Part shown: positions 10,401 through 18,647 of the stretch, piece after piece
How positions within the stretch are numbered: position 1 is the stretch's first letter
Layout: the number at the start of each line of letters is the position of its first letter
Assembly (NCBI GenBank): GCA_021851865.1
Contig: JAJZBU010000015.1
Location: forward strand, 1-62,276
DNA length: 62,276 nucleotides
Reading direction: 5' to 3'
DNA from: Pseudomonadota bacterium
GTDB taxonomy: Bacteria; Pseudomonadota; Gammaproteobacteria; Pseudomonadales; Moraxellaceae
Notes under the pieces: model-generated
Database searches by the model: none
Told to the model about the DNA's origin: nothing
What the model saw: only the letters and a program-made list of their open reading frames with translations
Position numbers and translations under genes: made by a program

Positions 10401-10895
10401 GAGGTTTTGAAAGTATTCGATGCGGATGGGATAGAGGCCGCGGGCGATGTATTGAAAACCCCAGTAGTCGGCGGTTTGGGCGTGCTGCGTCCAGTCGTTG
10501 ATGAGCTCATCACTACCGTTGAAGACGGCACTGCGGCCGGAGCCGATCGGGTCGTTGAAGTCGATGTAGACGCGAATGCCATCATCGCTTTCGGTATTGA
10601 TCGCCCAGTAGTCACTGGTCGGGAATTCGATGGCGCCGGTCCAGGCGACGGCGAACTGGGTCTGCTGGACATTCGTCGCCGGCGAAACCGTGCTCCAGTT
10701 GAAGTTGATCGTCGGATCGATACGTTGCAGCACCGGTGTGCCGCTGAAAGCGAGATACTGTGGATTGTTGTTGTAGTTGTAATAGCTGCCATAGAGGCCG
10801 TCACCGGTACTGCCTCCGGTACCACCGCCGGGAGGGGCGGCGACGGCCATCATGGCGCAGACATAGAGCCCGAGAAGACGCAGGATCATAGCCAT
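7407..10895 (-). CDS. mshQ: MshQ-like pilus-associated giant protein with two PA14 domains and a DUF6701-type C-terminus
   Basis: An 1162-residue exported protein; residues 1-20 are a signal peptide ending near VAA. Two PA14-type domains are seen at about 30-185 and 297-445, each with a YY start, a TSDDG/ESDDG calcium-like loop, a NDW motif, and a YYPI/LYPIRI-EYFQ strand. Between them lies an Ig-like Big_5-type segment. The remainder is beta-rich, Ser/Gly/Asn-rich and ends in a DUF6701-type region as in MSHA MshQ. PA14 domains often bind glycans, so a tip adhesin role is inferred. GGAGG lies 7 bases before the ATG. It is the last gene of the msh operon. Confidence 0.85.
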   Translation of the reverse strand: MAMILRLLGLYVCAMMAVAAPPGGGTGGSTGDGLYGSYYNYNNNPQYLAFSGTPVLQRIDPTINFNWSTVSPATNVQQTQFAVAWTGAIEFPTSDYWAINTESDDGIRVYIDFNDPIGSGRSAVFNGSDELINDWTQHAQTADYWGFQYIARGLYPIRIEYFQNLGAAIAQLNWISYKAYLQGGYWQTVPQADLYSLQGPSLQGITQPCGSSNTLELLFSAAIDPSSATQLTNYQINGGASILSASVDPNNASGVILTTTTLSAGTSYTVTVNQLLGSNGYAVAANSAATLIEQSGTQYAPGLQGTYYDQNGVAFAFFTGNSVQRIDAPINFNWGFQNSPITGIPGIDFSTRWIGYVQVPRNDDYTFSVTSDDGNRLSLNGQNIINDWTLQSATTASSGPIALKAGQYYPIDLDYFQHLGFASVVLSWQSRHIASQVIPASQLFYCQASLIAAISISASAQASTCSPQSVTFTMLDSSGAAMTAYTGSLQISTSSGHGSWSLGPAAQGSLSANGDTGGAIYTFSPADQGQVTLLLNDVHADDLVISASSSGVSGQSSSVSFRDDAFVISSIDPIGNDVVAGRPQQLQAQMWTRNGSGGAQCQVATAYNGSYNLKAWVQRGPLDPGGNAPNIAGVALPNSEPGSNNISLNFVAGSAQFTLGSDDVGQVALNLVDDSSGFAVNLTGGNNVIGGSGPLWAIRPFGFAIDFSGDRLANGLTDAALSYADNANDSPYFVKAGDNFSMTVQAVLWQSSQDTNNDGQPDPGSNLIGDPVTPHFNATVNLAPLQILPNPGNVGTFSPTSVSGFSNGTATTTASYSEVGIIQLTASLNNYLGGINLVQGQAPDVGRFVPDHLALLSGSGQLTPACASGFTYMQQMMQAGFTLVAQNLANNTTTNYTGNFAKLQLNSPASVDLFPRAVDLGTTITPLSARLSLGTMNGNTWTNGQSNAVSMPLSLNAASKPDGSFDHFNVGLASVDSDGIGLNGFNLASSGGTTPDAVALGSTSERYGRLWISDANGSELLPLNVPVSAQYYTSVGGGNSDFVLNTLDNCTSLPLSPSGSNASYGDYQLIDPQGGLTLQSTQPSYVTPYQALLLGGQTQVQLSAPGVTGAILLSLPQAPAWLQIFPYNAGQSGVTATTPSGLASFGIYSGRAPVIYWHPVYR

Positions 10896-11296
10896 AGATC
10901 AGCCTCCAGGGTGCGCGCGACGCTGTCTGCCTGTCCGGGGGAGCCGCTATGGGCGAGGGCGGTCAAGGTATACCAGGTATGGGTTTGTCCGTCTTCGCTG
11001 ATCGGGCCGTAGGATTGGCAACTGACGTCGACTTGAAAACCGTTCAGGCTGCCGTCCTGCAGTTGCAGGACGGCGCTGCACGACTGGCCATGTTCGAGTC
11101 GATAGATGCCCCAATCGAGACCGCTCTGCGCAGCGCTGAAGGCGCGCAGCTGCAAGCTCTGATGGCCACTGGCGGTGCTGCTCAGGCTGAGCCATTGGCT
11201 GAGCAGGGCGATCACGCCGGCGACGATGACGATGATGAAGATGGCCAGAACCAGGGCGATGCCGCGCTGTCGGCGCTCAGATGCCGTTCGGGACAT
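10886..11296 (-). CDS. mshP: MshP-like PilX-type minor pilin component
   Basis: A 136-residue protein with an N-terminal basic patch (RRQRG) and a hydrophobic helix (IALVLAIFIIVIVAGVIALL), typical of PilX/MshP-type components that lack the full GFTLIE prepilin motif. The C-terminal part has a cysteine pair and a beta-rich pattern. The start chosen is ATG 11296 with AGCAGG a few bases upstream; a longer frame would run inside mshO. It overlaps mshO and mshQ at its ends. Confidence 0.8.
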   Translation of the reverse strand: MSRTASERRQRGIALVLAIFIIVIVAGVIALLSQWLSLSSTASGHQSLQLRAFSAAQSGLDWGIYRLEHGQSCSAVLQLQDGSLNGFQVDVSCQSYGPISEDGQTHTWYTLTALAHSGSPGQADSVARTLEADLWL

Positions 11297-12077
11297 AGAC
11301 CTGCTCCAGAAGATTGACGCTCTCGCCATTGCCGGTCAGGGTCAGTTGCAGGGTGATGACGCCGCTACGGGTGGCGGTACCGCTCTGATAGCTGAACTGA
11401 CAGGCGCTGATCTGTGGACTAACCAGGGCTGAGGTGCTGCCCGCCGGTGGACTGGCGACGGCCGGCTGAATGGCGTAGGCGCTGTAGCGCAGGAGTTGTC
11501 CGGAGCTGCAGATATAGCTGATCGGCGTGTCGACGACGTAGTAGCGCTGTGCCGGCGAAGGATAGGGAAACTGCCAGGCCGATGACAATGTGATCAGGCT
11601 CTCGGGACTGCCGCTGCTGACGCTCACACTGGTGCCGGGCGGGGTGATGACGGCATCGCCGGCGTAAGCATCGGCGCCCGGTTGCCCGGTGTGGTAGATC
11701 ACCAGGCGGCTGCCCGCTGGCACCGGCGCCTGCGGACCGGCGACCTGAAAGCTGCTGTCCGGCTGTGTGAAGTCGAGGGTGTCGGAGCTCGGCAGATTGC
11801 TGGCGCTGGCACGATAGCGCCCGGCGGTGGCGACGTGCAGCAGTTCGAAGCCCTGGCCATTGGCGCTGACGCGCAGGCTGTTGGGCAGGGCTTCGTGGAT
11901 GTCGCGCTGCATCAGATCGAGGGTATTGTCGGCGAGCATGACCAGATGGGTACGTTCGCGCGTCGCCGCCCAGGCCTGGAAGGGCGACGCCGATAAAGGC
12001 AGGATGACGGCGGCGATAATGCTGATGAGGACCAGGGAGATGACCAGCTCGATGAGGGTGAAGCCGCGCTGCCCCAT
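11277..12077 (-). CDS. mshO: MSHA-type minor prepilin MshO
   Basis: A 266-residue prepilin with a very short leader and canonical peptidase site (QRG|FTLIELVISLVLISIIAAVIL). The body is beta-rich with two cysteines near the end (ISYICSSG and ISACQF), typical of PilW/MshO-size minor pilins. It lies between mshD and mshP in the conserved order and is 2 bases from mshD. Confidence 0.88.
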   Translation of the reverse strand: MGQRGFTLIELVISLVLISIIAAVILPLSASPFQAWAATRERTHLVMLADNTLDLMQRDIHEALPNSLRVSANGQGFELLHVATAGRYRASASNLPSSDTLDFTQPDSSFQVAGPQAPVPAGSRLVIYHTGQPGADAYAGDAVITPPGTSVSVSSGSPESLITLSSAWQFPYPSPAQRYYVVDTPISYICSSGQLLRYSAYAIQPAVASPPAGSTSALVSPQISACQFSYQSGTATRSGVITLQLTLTGNGESVNLLEQVYVPNGI

Positions 12078-12079
12078 GT

Positions 12080-12550
12080 TCAGTACCTCGTCCGGATGGC
12101 CGTCGTCATCGTCTGCAGGCCGGTCGCCTGAGCGATGACGGTGATGTCGATGCGCAGGACGTCGGCCGGTGGCAGGCCCTGCCAGGCGTAGTTGGGGGTG
12201 ACGCTCACCTTGATCTCGTAGGCGCTCAGCGCCGGAATCGCCTGACCATACTGATCGTGCGCACCGACGTCATCGAGGCCGTTGTAGTCGCAGATGTTGT
12301 TCATCTGCGCGCGTACCTCCACCGGTCCGGCACAGGCCGGCGCCGTCGCCGCCAGGCTCGGATCGACGAAGGGCTTGGCGGTGATCTCCTCCATATAGGC
12401 GCGGGCGATGGCGTTCGCCTGTTCAGCGATCATCGGATCGGCCGAGTGCCCGACGAGGGCGCCGAGAGCGCCATAGAGTGCGCCGGCGGCAAGACCGATG
12501 ACGACGAGGGCGATCACCAGCTCGATGAGGGTGAAGCCGCGTGCTTTCAT
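12080..12550 (-). CDS. mshD: MSHA-type minor prepilin MshD
   Basis: A 156-residue prepilin. The leader MKARG precedes FTLIELVIALVVIGLAAGAL with Glu at mature position 5. The segment AIARAYMEEITAKPFVDP is characteristic of MshD. It overlaps mshC by 4 bases (ATGA), supporting co-translation. Confidence 0.88.
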   Translation of the reverse strand: MKARGFTLIELVIALVVIGLAAGALYGALGALVGHSADPMIAEQANAIARAYMEEITAKPFVDPSLAATAPACAGPVEVRAQMNNICDYNGLDDVGAHDQYGQAIPALSAYEIKVSVTPNYAWQGLPPADVLRIDITVIAQATGLQTMTTAIRTRY

Positions 12551-13050
12551 TGGATGTACCCGCTCAGCCCGTAGAGGACGTAGCTGCGGCTGACCGCGCC
12601 GCCCTGCGCCTGGATGGTGAGCTGATTGAAAGGCGCACTGTTCCAGCTGCCGCTACGGATGCTGCCGTCGGGGGCGAAGATGAGGTTGCCGAGGCCGCCG
12701 CTCAACACCAGATCGCTCGGCGCCGTCGCCGCCAGGGCCGTGCCCGTCTCCGGATCGATGAGGGTCTGCGTGAACGCAGGCGGCAGAGGCCCGCCCGGAC
12801 ATTGCGCGTCGCTCATGGCCTGATACCCGGTCGCCGAGATCTGCATCTGCACATGGCAGCCACTGGTCACGGCGGCGTCGTGGGCATAGCGCAGCTGGTT
12901 ATAGAAAGACTCTTCAAAACCGCTGTCACGAAAGGTGGTCTGCGAAAAAAAACGCGGCCCGACGAGGGCCGCGGTGATGCCGATGATGAGCATCACCGCG
13001 ATCAGCTCGACCAGGGTGAAGCCGCGCACCGCCGGCATCGGCGCCGGCAT
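12547..13050 (-). CDS. mshC: MSHA-type minor prepilin MshC
   Basis: A 167-residue GspH/MshC-like prepilin with processing site VRG|FTLVELIAVMLIIGI. The motif RYAHDAAVTSGCHVQMQI matches MshC-type proteins. An 8-base A tract on the plus strand (12945-12952; T tract in the gene) encodes the RFFS region. It overlaps mshA by a single base region at its start. Confidence 0.88.
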   Translation of the reverse strand: MPAPMPAVRGFTLVELIAVMLIIGITAALVGPRFFSQTTFRDSGFEESFYNQLRYAHDAAVTSGCHVQMQISATGYQAMSDAQCPGGPLPPAFTQTLIDPETGTALAATAPSDLVLSGGLGNLIFAPDGSIRSGSWNSAPFNQLTIQAQGGAVSRSYVLYGLSGYIQ

Positions 13051-13499
13051 CAGCAGGCGAGGTAGTTTGCCGGTGGTGCGGTGACCGTCGCCGCCACTCC
13101 TGGGGCTGCTGCGTTATAGGTGATGATGCAGGTGGCAGGGGCATTGACCGGCGAGATGACACCGGCGGCGGTGATAGTATAATCCGTGGCGCTCAATTGC
13201 GCCGCCGTCATGATGCCGGCATTATCAGCGGTCGGATAGCCGTTGAGCATGGTGACTGCCTGTCCTTCCAGCATGATGTTTCCTGCCGGCTGACCACTCG
13301 CCAGCCAGTCGGCGTGGGCGATGGCCATGGCCGAGTTCACCGCGCCGCGTGCGCCCTGCAGGGAGGCGTAGCGCGCCTGCTGGCTGAGATCGGCGAAGCG
13401 CGGCAGGGCCACCGCCGCCAGGATGCCGATGATGACGATCACCATCACCAGTTCGATGAGGGTGAAGCCGCCTTGTTGTTGCCGTCTTGTCGCTTGCAT
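13050..13499 (-). CDS. mshA: MSHA-type major pilin MshA
   Basis: A 149-residue type IVa prepilin. The leader MQATRRQQQGG precedes FTLIELVMVIVIIGILAAVALPRFADL, with Glu5 of the mature protein. A C-terminal disulfide loop can form between the cysteine in ATCIITYN and the final residue. The ATG at 13499 has a strong AGGAG 8 bases upstream, better than any other gene of the operon, as expected for the major subunit. The 49-base gap before it is the longest in the operon. Confidence 0.92.
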   Translation of the reverse strand: MQATRRQQQGGFTLIELVMVIVIIGILAAVALPRFADLSQQARYASLQGARGAVNSAMAIAHADWLASGQPAGNIMLEGQAVTMLNGYPTADNAGIMTAAQLSATDYTITAAGVISPVNAPATCIITYNAAAPGVAATVTAPPANYLAC

Positions 13500-13548
13500 C
13501 GTGACACTCCTCTTGGGGACTTGTTTTAGCGTAAATCTTGAGCGTGCA

Positions 13549-14052
13549 TCAGTGTGCATCATCGTGAATCTCGACCCGTCCCTGGTGGGTGTCGTAGATC
13601 AAAAACCGCCTTTCGCTACCGAGCTCGTCCTTCTCCGCAACGACACAGAGACCGCCGGGCAGATCACGCGCCTGCCAGTGCGGATCCGCACTGCCGCTGA
13701 GGGTCTGCCACAGACCGGCGCAGCCGCCCAAGGATCCTGTCTGCAAAGCCTGCGGCCAGCCTTCGGCGCTGAAGCGGTAGCGTGCGAGATCGGGTGACAG
13801 GGGTGTTTCCCGGCCAGCGATCAGGCGCTCCTCATGTAGTATAGAGACCGCCGCAGAAAATTGCTCGCTCAGTCGCTGCCATTGTGCGCCGCGCATCGCC
13901 AGCAGAGCGCCTTTTATCGGCCGGATGGCCCAGGTGAGCAAAAGGGCGATCATCATGACGACGACGATGATCTCGAGTGGGCCGCCGCCGCGGAGCTTCA
14001 CTTTCCGGCGATCGGCAGCGTCGGTGCGCGACTTCATGGAGGGCGGTTTCAT
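13549..14052 (-). CDS. Pilus biogenesis protein in the MshF/MshB position
   Basis: A 167-residue protein with a basic N-terminus, one membrane helix (about 25-48, PLEIIVVVMMIALLLTWAI), and a soluble C-terminal part with two cysteines. It lacks the canonical G|FTLIE prepilin site, so it is better matched to MshF than to the prepilin MshB; the call is mainly positional, between mshG and mshA. The start at ATG 14052 overlaps the mshG stop codon (ATGA); ATG 14037 is an alternative. Confidence 0.6.
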   Translation of the reverse strand: MKPPSMKSRTDAADRRKVKLRGGGPLEIIVVVMMIALLLTWAIRPIKGALLAMRGAQWQRLSEQFSAAVSILHEERLIAGRETPLSPDLARYRFSAEGWPQALQTGSLGGCAGLWQTLSGSADPHWQARDLPGGLCVVAEKDELGSERRFLIYDTHQGRVEIHDDAH

Positions 14053-15290
14053 CGGTGATGCAACATCACCGAACTGAGGTTCCATAAGGGCAGGAAGACC
14101 CCCAGGGCCAGGATCAGGACGATGCCGCCGACGCCGAGCAGGAGCAGGGGTTCGATACGGTCGGTCAGACTTTTCAGGTCATAGTCGACCTCTTCGTCAT
14201 AGAAATCAGCGACTTCATTGAGCATCTCTTCGAGGGTGCCCGATTCTTCACCGACCATGAGCATTTGCAGCACGAGGGGAGAGAACATGCCAGTGGCGGT
14301 GGCGGTGCGGCTGATGCTGTCGCCGCGTTGGATCTGCTCGGCCATGCCGGTGATGGCGGCGCCGATATAGTCGTTGTCGACGGCCTTGGCGATGACCTGC
14401 AAGGAGGTGATGATGGGGACGCCGGCGCGCGCCATCATCGCAAAAGAGCGGGTGAAGCGGCTCAGCATGACGCGCTCGAAGATGTCGCCGACGAGGGGAA
14501 GTTTCAGTTTGAAACGATCCCAGCGGTAGCGTCCGAGCGGCGTCTGGATATGGCGGTGCAGCAGGACGGCGGAAGCGACGAGGATCAGCAGTACCAGCCA
14601 GCCGTCGTGGATGACAAAGTGGGAGGTGGCGATGAGGATGCGGGTGGGCAGGGGCAGGCTGGCGTGCAGCTTGGCGAAGACGCCGGCAAAAGCAGGGATG
14701 ACGAAGACGTTGATGATGATCAGTGCGATGGCCAGCGCCACGAGCACGAAGCTGGGATAGCGCGTCGCCTGCTTCAGGCGTTTGCGCGTATCGCGTTCGC
14801 GCTCGAGGTGTCGCGACAGATCGATGAAGATTTCATCGAGACGACCGGTGTTTTCGCCGACACGGATCATGTTGACGAACAAGGCATTGAAGGTATCGGG
14901 ATGCTGCCCGAGCGACTGGGTGACGCTCTGCCCGGACTGCAAGGTCTGCACGGCGTCGCTGAGATGCTGGCGCAGCGTCGCCGATCGACTCGAGCCGGCC
15001 AGGGTGGCGAGGGCGCGGATGACCGGCACACCGGCGCGGGTGAGGGCGTTCATCTGACGGCAGAACATGATCAATTCGTCGATGCCGACGGGCGTATGGC
15101 GCCAGCGCTGCTTGAGATTAGCGAGGATGTCCTCGCCAATGGCGGCACTGACGGTGCTGGCGACGATGTGCACCGGCGTGATCTGTCTTTGTTGCAACAG
15201 GGCAGCTGCCGCTGCCGAGCTGCTCGCCTCCACCTCGCCCTGGACTTTCTGGCCCTGACGGTTGCGGCCTTGGTAGCGGAATGCTGGCAT
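14049..15290 (-). CDS. mshG: Type IV pilus platform protein MshG (PilC/GspF family)
   Basis: A 413-residue inner-membrane protein with two GspF domains (about 65-190 and 270-390), each holding the family pattern FCRQMNALTRAGVPVIRAL or FTRSFAMMARAGVPIITSL and MIRVGENTGRLDE or MLMVGEESGTLEEML. Three to four membrane segments are visible. It forms the platform driven by the ATPase MshE, encoded just upstream with a 7-base gap. Confidence 0.94.
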   Translation of the reverse strand: MPAFRYQGRNRQGQKVQGEVEASSSAAAAALLQQRQITPVHIVASTVSAAIGEDILANLKQRWRHTPVGIDELIMFCRQMNALTRAGVPVIRALATLAGSSRSATLRQHLSDAVQTLQSGQSVTQSLGQHPDTFNALFVNMIRVGENTGRLDEIFIDLSRHLERERDTRKRLKQATRYPSFVLVALAIALIIINVFVIPAFAGVFAKLHASLPLPTRILIATSHFVIHDGWLVLLILVASAVLLHRHIQTPLGRYRWDRFKLKLPLVGDIFERVMLSRFTRSFAMMARAGVPIITSLQVIAKAVDNDYIGAAITGMAEQIQRGDSISRTATATGMFSPLVLQMLMVGEESGTLEEMLNEVADFYDEEVDYDLKSLTDRIEPLLLLGVGGIVLILALGVFLPLWNLSSVMLHHR

Positions 15291-15297
15291 GGTCGCC

Positions 15298-16998
15298 TCA
15301 ATCAGCTTCGATCAGATGCGTGACTTCAGCGAGCGACGTCAGTCCCTCGGTCGCCAGCTCGAACGCCGTTTCTGCCAGCGGACGATAACGCGGACTGGCA
15401 CGCGCGGCCTGGGTGAAGGCATTGTGATCATTGTCGCGCAGAGCGCGCATCATCGCTTCATCGAACTCCAGCCATTCATAGACGCCGATGCGCCCCTTGT
15501 AGCCGATCATCTGGCACTGACGGCAGCCGCGCGCTTTGAAGAAGCTCGTGTCCTGCGACTTGAGTTCGAGTTTGTCCGGCAGCAGAGCGAGGGTCTCTGC
15601 CGCTGTCTCGTCGGCTTCCTTGCAATGCGGGCACAGACGGCGCACCAGTCGCTGCGCCATGATGGCGCGCAGAGCGCCCGCCGCCAGATAAGGCTCGATG
15701 CCCATATCGACGAAGCGCATCGCTGCGCTGATCGAGTCGTTGGTGTGCAGCGTACTGAACACGAGGTGACCGGTGATGGCGGCACGCAGACCGATCTGGG
15801 CGGTTTCAAGATCGCGCATCTCGCCGACCATGATGATGTCGGGATCCTGGCGCAAGGCGGTGCGCAGAACCTTTTCAAAGGTGAGCTCGATCTTGTTGTT
15901 GACCTGCACCTGGACGACGCGCGGCAGCTGATACTCGATGGGGTCTTCGACGGTGATGATCTTGATGTCGGGAAGATTGAGCTCGGCCAGGGCGGCGTAG
16001 AGGGTCGTCGTCTTGCCCGAGCCGGTGGGGCCGGTGACCAGGATGAGGCCATGCGGTTTGTGGATGACATGGCGCAGACGTTCCAGGATCGGCGCCGGCA
16101 TACCGACTTTGTCGAGGTCCTGCAGATGGCCGCTGTGATCGAGCAGGCGCAGCACCACCGATTCACCAAAAGGCGTCGGCAGGGTCGAGAGGCGCACGTC
16201 GATGTTTTTACCGAGCACCTTGATGCCGAAACGGCCGTCCTGGGGCAGACGTTTTTCCGAAATATCCAGCTCGGAAAGGATCTTCAGCTTGAGCACGACG
16301 GCGGCGGCGATGCGCCGCTCATTCATCACCTGTTCCTGCAAGAGACCATCGACGCGCTTGCGCAGGCGAGTGACCGACTCTTCCGGCTCGATGTGGATGT
16401 CGGAGGCACCGCTACGCACGGCGTCTTCGAACAAGCTCTGTAGCAGACGCGCCACCGGCGCATCGGCGGCGCTGGCGCTGTTGGCCAGTGTCGCGACGTC
16501 GAGGTCGGACTCGCGCAACTCTTCCTCGAGCTCGCCGGCGAGCGAAGCGATCTCCTCCTGCTTGCTGTAGATCGAGTCGATGGTGTTGAGCAACTGGTGC
16601 TCGCGCACCACGGCGGTGCTGACGATGCGATTGAGGCGACGCTGTAGCTCATCGACGGCGTGCAGATCGAGAGGATCGGACATGGCGATGAGCAGGCGAC
16701 CATCCTGCTCGCCGAGCAGCAGGGCACGGAAGCGTCGCGCCAGGGCTTCTGGCAATTGTCGCGCCACTTCAGTCCGCAGAGGATAGGTGTTGAGGTCGAT
16801 GAAGGGGATGCGCAACTGATGTGCGAGCAGGCCGAGGAGATCGTCTTCATGCACCAGATGCAGGTCGATGAGCACCCGCCCGAGCTTCTTGCCCGAAGAC
16901 TTCTGCTCGGCGAGGGCCTGCTGCAGATGGCTCTCGCTGATCAGGCCGCTTTGCAGCAGCAGATCGCCGATGCGCAGCTTAGGTACGGGTGAGCTCAT
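15298..16998 (-). CDS. mshE: Pilus extension ATPase MshE with tandem c-di-GMP-binding motifs
   Basis: A 566-residue GspE/PilB-type ATPase. Two 24-residue MshEN motifs lie at 9-32 (RIGDLLLQSGLI...L...L..Q) and 38-61 (KLGRVLIDLHLV...L...L..Q); in V. cholerae MshE this element binds c-di-GMP. The first copy is a full match; the second has Lys for Arg and His for Gly. Walker A GPTGSGKTT is at 323-331, and CPHC and CRQC near the C-terminus form the zinc site. It overlaps mshL by 4 bases. Confidence 0.95.
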   Translation of the reverse strand: MSSPVPKLRIGDLLLQSGLISESHLQQALAEQKSSGKKLGRVLIDLHLVHEDDLLGLLAHQLRIPFIDLNTYPLRTEVARQLPEALARRFRALLLGEQDGRLLIAMSDPLDLHAVDELQRRLNRIVSTAVVREHQLLNTIDSIYSKQEEIASLAGELEEELRESDLDVATLANSASAADAPVARLLQSLFEDAVRSGASDIHIEPEESVTRLRKRVDGLLQEQVMNERRIAAAVVLKLKILSELDISEKRLPQDGRFGIKVLGKNIDVRLSTLPTPFGESVVLRLLDHSGHLQDLDKVGMPAPILERLRHVIHKPHGLILVTGPTGSGKTTTLYAALAELNLPDIKIITVEDPIEYQLPRVVQVQVNNKIELTFEKVLRTALRQDPDIIMVGEMRDLETAQIGLRAAITGHLVFSTLHTNDSISAAMRFVDMGIEPYLAAGALRAIMAQRLVRRLCPHCKEADETAAETLALLPDKLELKSQDTSFFKARGCRQCQMIGYKGRIGVYEWLEFDEAMMRALRDNDHNAFTQAARASPRYRPLAETAFELATEGLTSLAEVTHLIEAD

Positions 16999-18647
16999 GT
17001 CTTGCCCCCGGGGGGCGCCTTCTCGCCGGGCAGGGTGAAGTCTTCCGGGCCTAGGTGCAGACGCTTGCCGCTATGGTTCAGGAAGTCATCGACGCGCATG
17101 GCGGGGACGACGACGGGACGCAGCAGGAAGACCAGTTCGGTCTTGTTGTCGACCTCATTTTTCTGCTGAAACAGATATTTGAGGATGGGGATGTGGCCGA
17201 GGATGGGGGTCGTCGCCAGAATGCGCGTGTGATTGGTCGTCATCAGACCGCCGATGACGATGATCTGGCCGCTACGGCCGCGCACGACGGTGTCGGCCTC
17301 GCGCATCTGACTGAGCGCCAGAGGGAGGGTGAAGGTGCCGCCGAGGGTGTTGCCGAGATCGAAATTCTTGTTTTGCTGCGTCACCTGCGTCACCGACGGA
17401 CGCACATGCAGAACGACCTCCTGATTGTGAATCTGCGGCGTGATGTCGAGGGCGATCCCGGAGAAGAACTGATCCAGCACGAGATTCGGCACGATGACCG
17501 AATTGTTGATGCCGGTGATCAAGGTGGTGAAGGACAAGGCGGTGGCGAAGAACTCGTCGGTGCCGACCTTGATCAGGGCTTTCTGATTGTTCATCGCCGC
17601 CACGCGCGGACTGGAGAGCACGTTGACGTCGCCTTGCGTTTCGAGGAGTTGGAGGACGCCGGTGAAGTTGCCGCCGGTCATGGCCATGCCGAAGACGCCA
17701 CCGATCTGGTCGGGGTTGCTGAGCGGCGAACTCGGCACGCCGGCCGAGGATTGCGAGCCGACCGACAGGTTGCTGAGCTTGTTGCCGGCCATCTGCGACA
17801 ACTGTTGCCAGTTGATGCCTTCCTGCGCGCCGCTGTTGAGCTGCACCTCGACGATCTTGGCGTCGATGAGGACCTGGCTGTTCATGGAGTCTTCGGTCTT
17901 TTGCAGATAGTCGGCGACTACTTTCTGCAGCTCGGGCGGCGCGGTGACCATGACCAGGCCCGACTCCGGCATGATCTGCACCTCGCCGGCGTGGCCGATC
18001 AGGGTGTTGAGCGTGCGCCGGATGTCATCCCAGAAATTGACGTCATCGATGGTCTTGATGATGGTCGACGTCGAACTCAGGCGGTCGACGTTGAGACCGG
18101 GGTTGATGTCGGGGCTGAGCATCTGCGATTGCGACGCATTACCGCCGGCTGACGCGTTGGGCAGGGTGGGCGGCATGGCGGGCGCCGGGCTTCCGCTCGT
18201 GCTGCTGCCCTGCCCACCGGCGGTGTTGTTGGAGATGGCGCCACCGCGTCCGGCGACGAAGGTCTGTGACTGGCCGTAGCGGCGGCTGTCGAGATAGTCG
18301 AGATGATAGAGGCGGATGTTGCGGTCACGCCCGAGGATCTGGTAGCCGTAGTCGGTGCGCACATACTGGTAACCGTAGGCGTCGGCGAGGGCGTCGAGGG
18401 CCTGCTGCAGATCGACGTGGTTCAGGCGCAAGGTGATGTCGCCGCTGACGTCGGGGCTGAGCACGATGTTTTCATGGGTGCCTTCCATCAGCGACAAAAA
18501 GAAGTCGCGCGCCGGCATGTGATCGACGGTGACATCGAAATGTTCAGCGTCGTCGCTATGGATGGGATCGGCCGCCAGGGCCGGCACCAGGCAAAGGGCG
18601 GCGAGCAGGGGCAGGTAAAGGCGTCGTGGCGAGAATCTAGCGAGCAT
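16995..18647 (-). CDS. mshL: Outer-membrane secretin MshL
   Basis: A 550-residue secretin with signal peptide (PLLAALCLVPALAADP). An N-terminal STN-like region at about 35-120 (LNHVDLQQALDALADAYGYQYV) precedes an N1-type domain and the C-terminal secretin domain (VLSSPRVAAMNNQKALIKVG... VRPSVTQV...IVIGGLM...VPILKYLF). A Ser/Gly/Ala-rich linker lies around 135-175. It forms the pore through which the pilus crosses the outer membrane. It overlaps mshK and mshE. Confidence 0.93.
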   Translation of the reverse strand: MLARFSPRRLYLPLLAALCLVPALAADPIHSDDAEHFDVTVDHMPARDFFLSLMEGTHENIVLSPDVSGDITLRLNHVDLQQALDALADAYGYQYVRTDYGYQILGRDRNIRLYHLDYLDSRRYGQSQTFVAGRGGAISNNTAGGQGSSTSGSPAPAMPPTLPNASAGGNASQSQMLSPDINPGLNVDRLSSTSTIIKTIDDVNFWDDIRRTLNTLIGHAGEVQIMPESGLVMVTAPPELQKVVADYLQKTEDSMNSQVLIDAKIVEVQLNSGAQEGINWQQLSQMAGNKLSNLSVGSQSSAGVPSSPLSNPDQIGGVFGMAMTGGNFTGVLQLLETQGDVNVLSSPRVAAMNNQKALIKVGTDEFFATALSFTTLITGINNSVIVPNLVLDQFFSGIALDITPQIHNQEVVLHVRPSVTQVTQQNKNFDLGNTLGGTFTLPLALSQMREADTVVRGRSGQIIVIGGLMTTNHTRILATTPILGHIPILKYLFQQKNEVDNKTELVFLLRPVVVPAMRVDDFLNHSGKRLHLGPEDFTLPGEKAPPGGKT

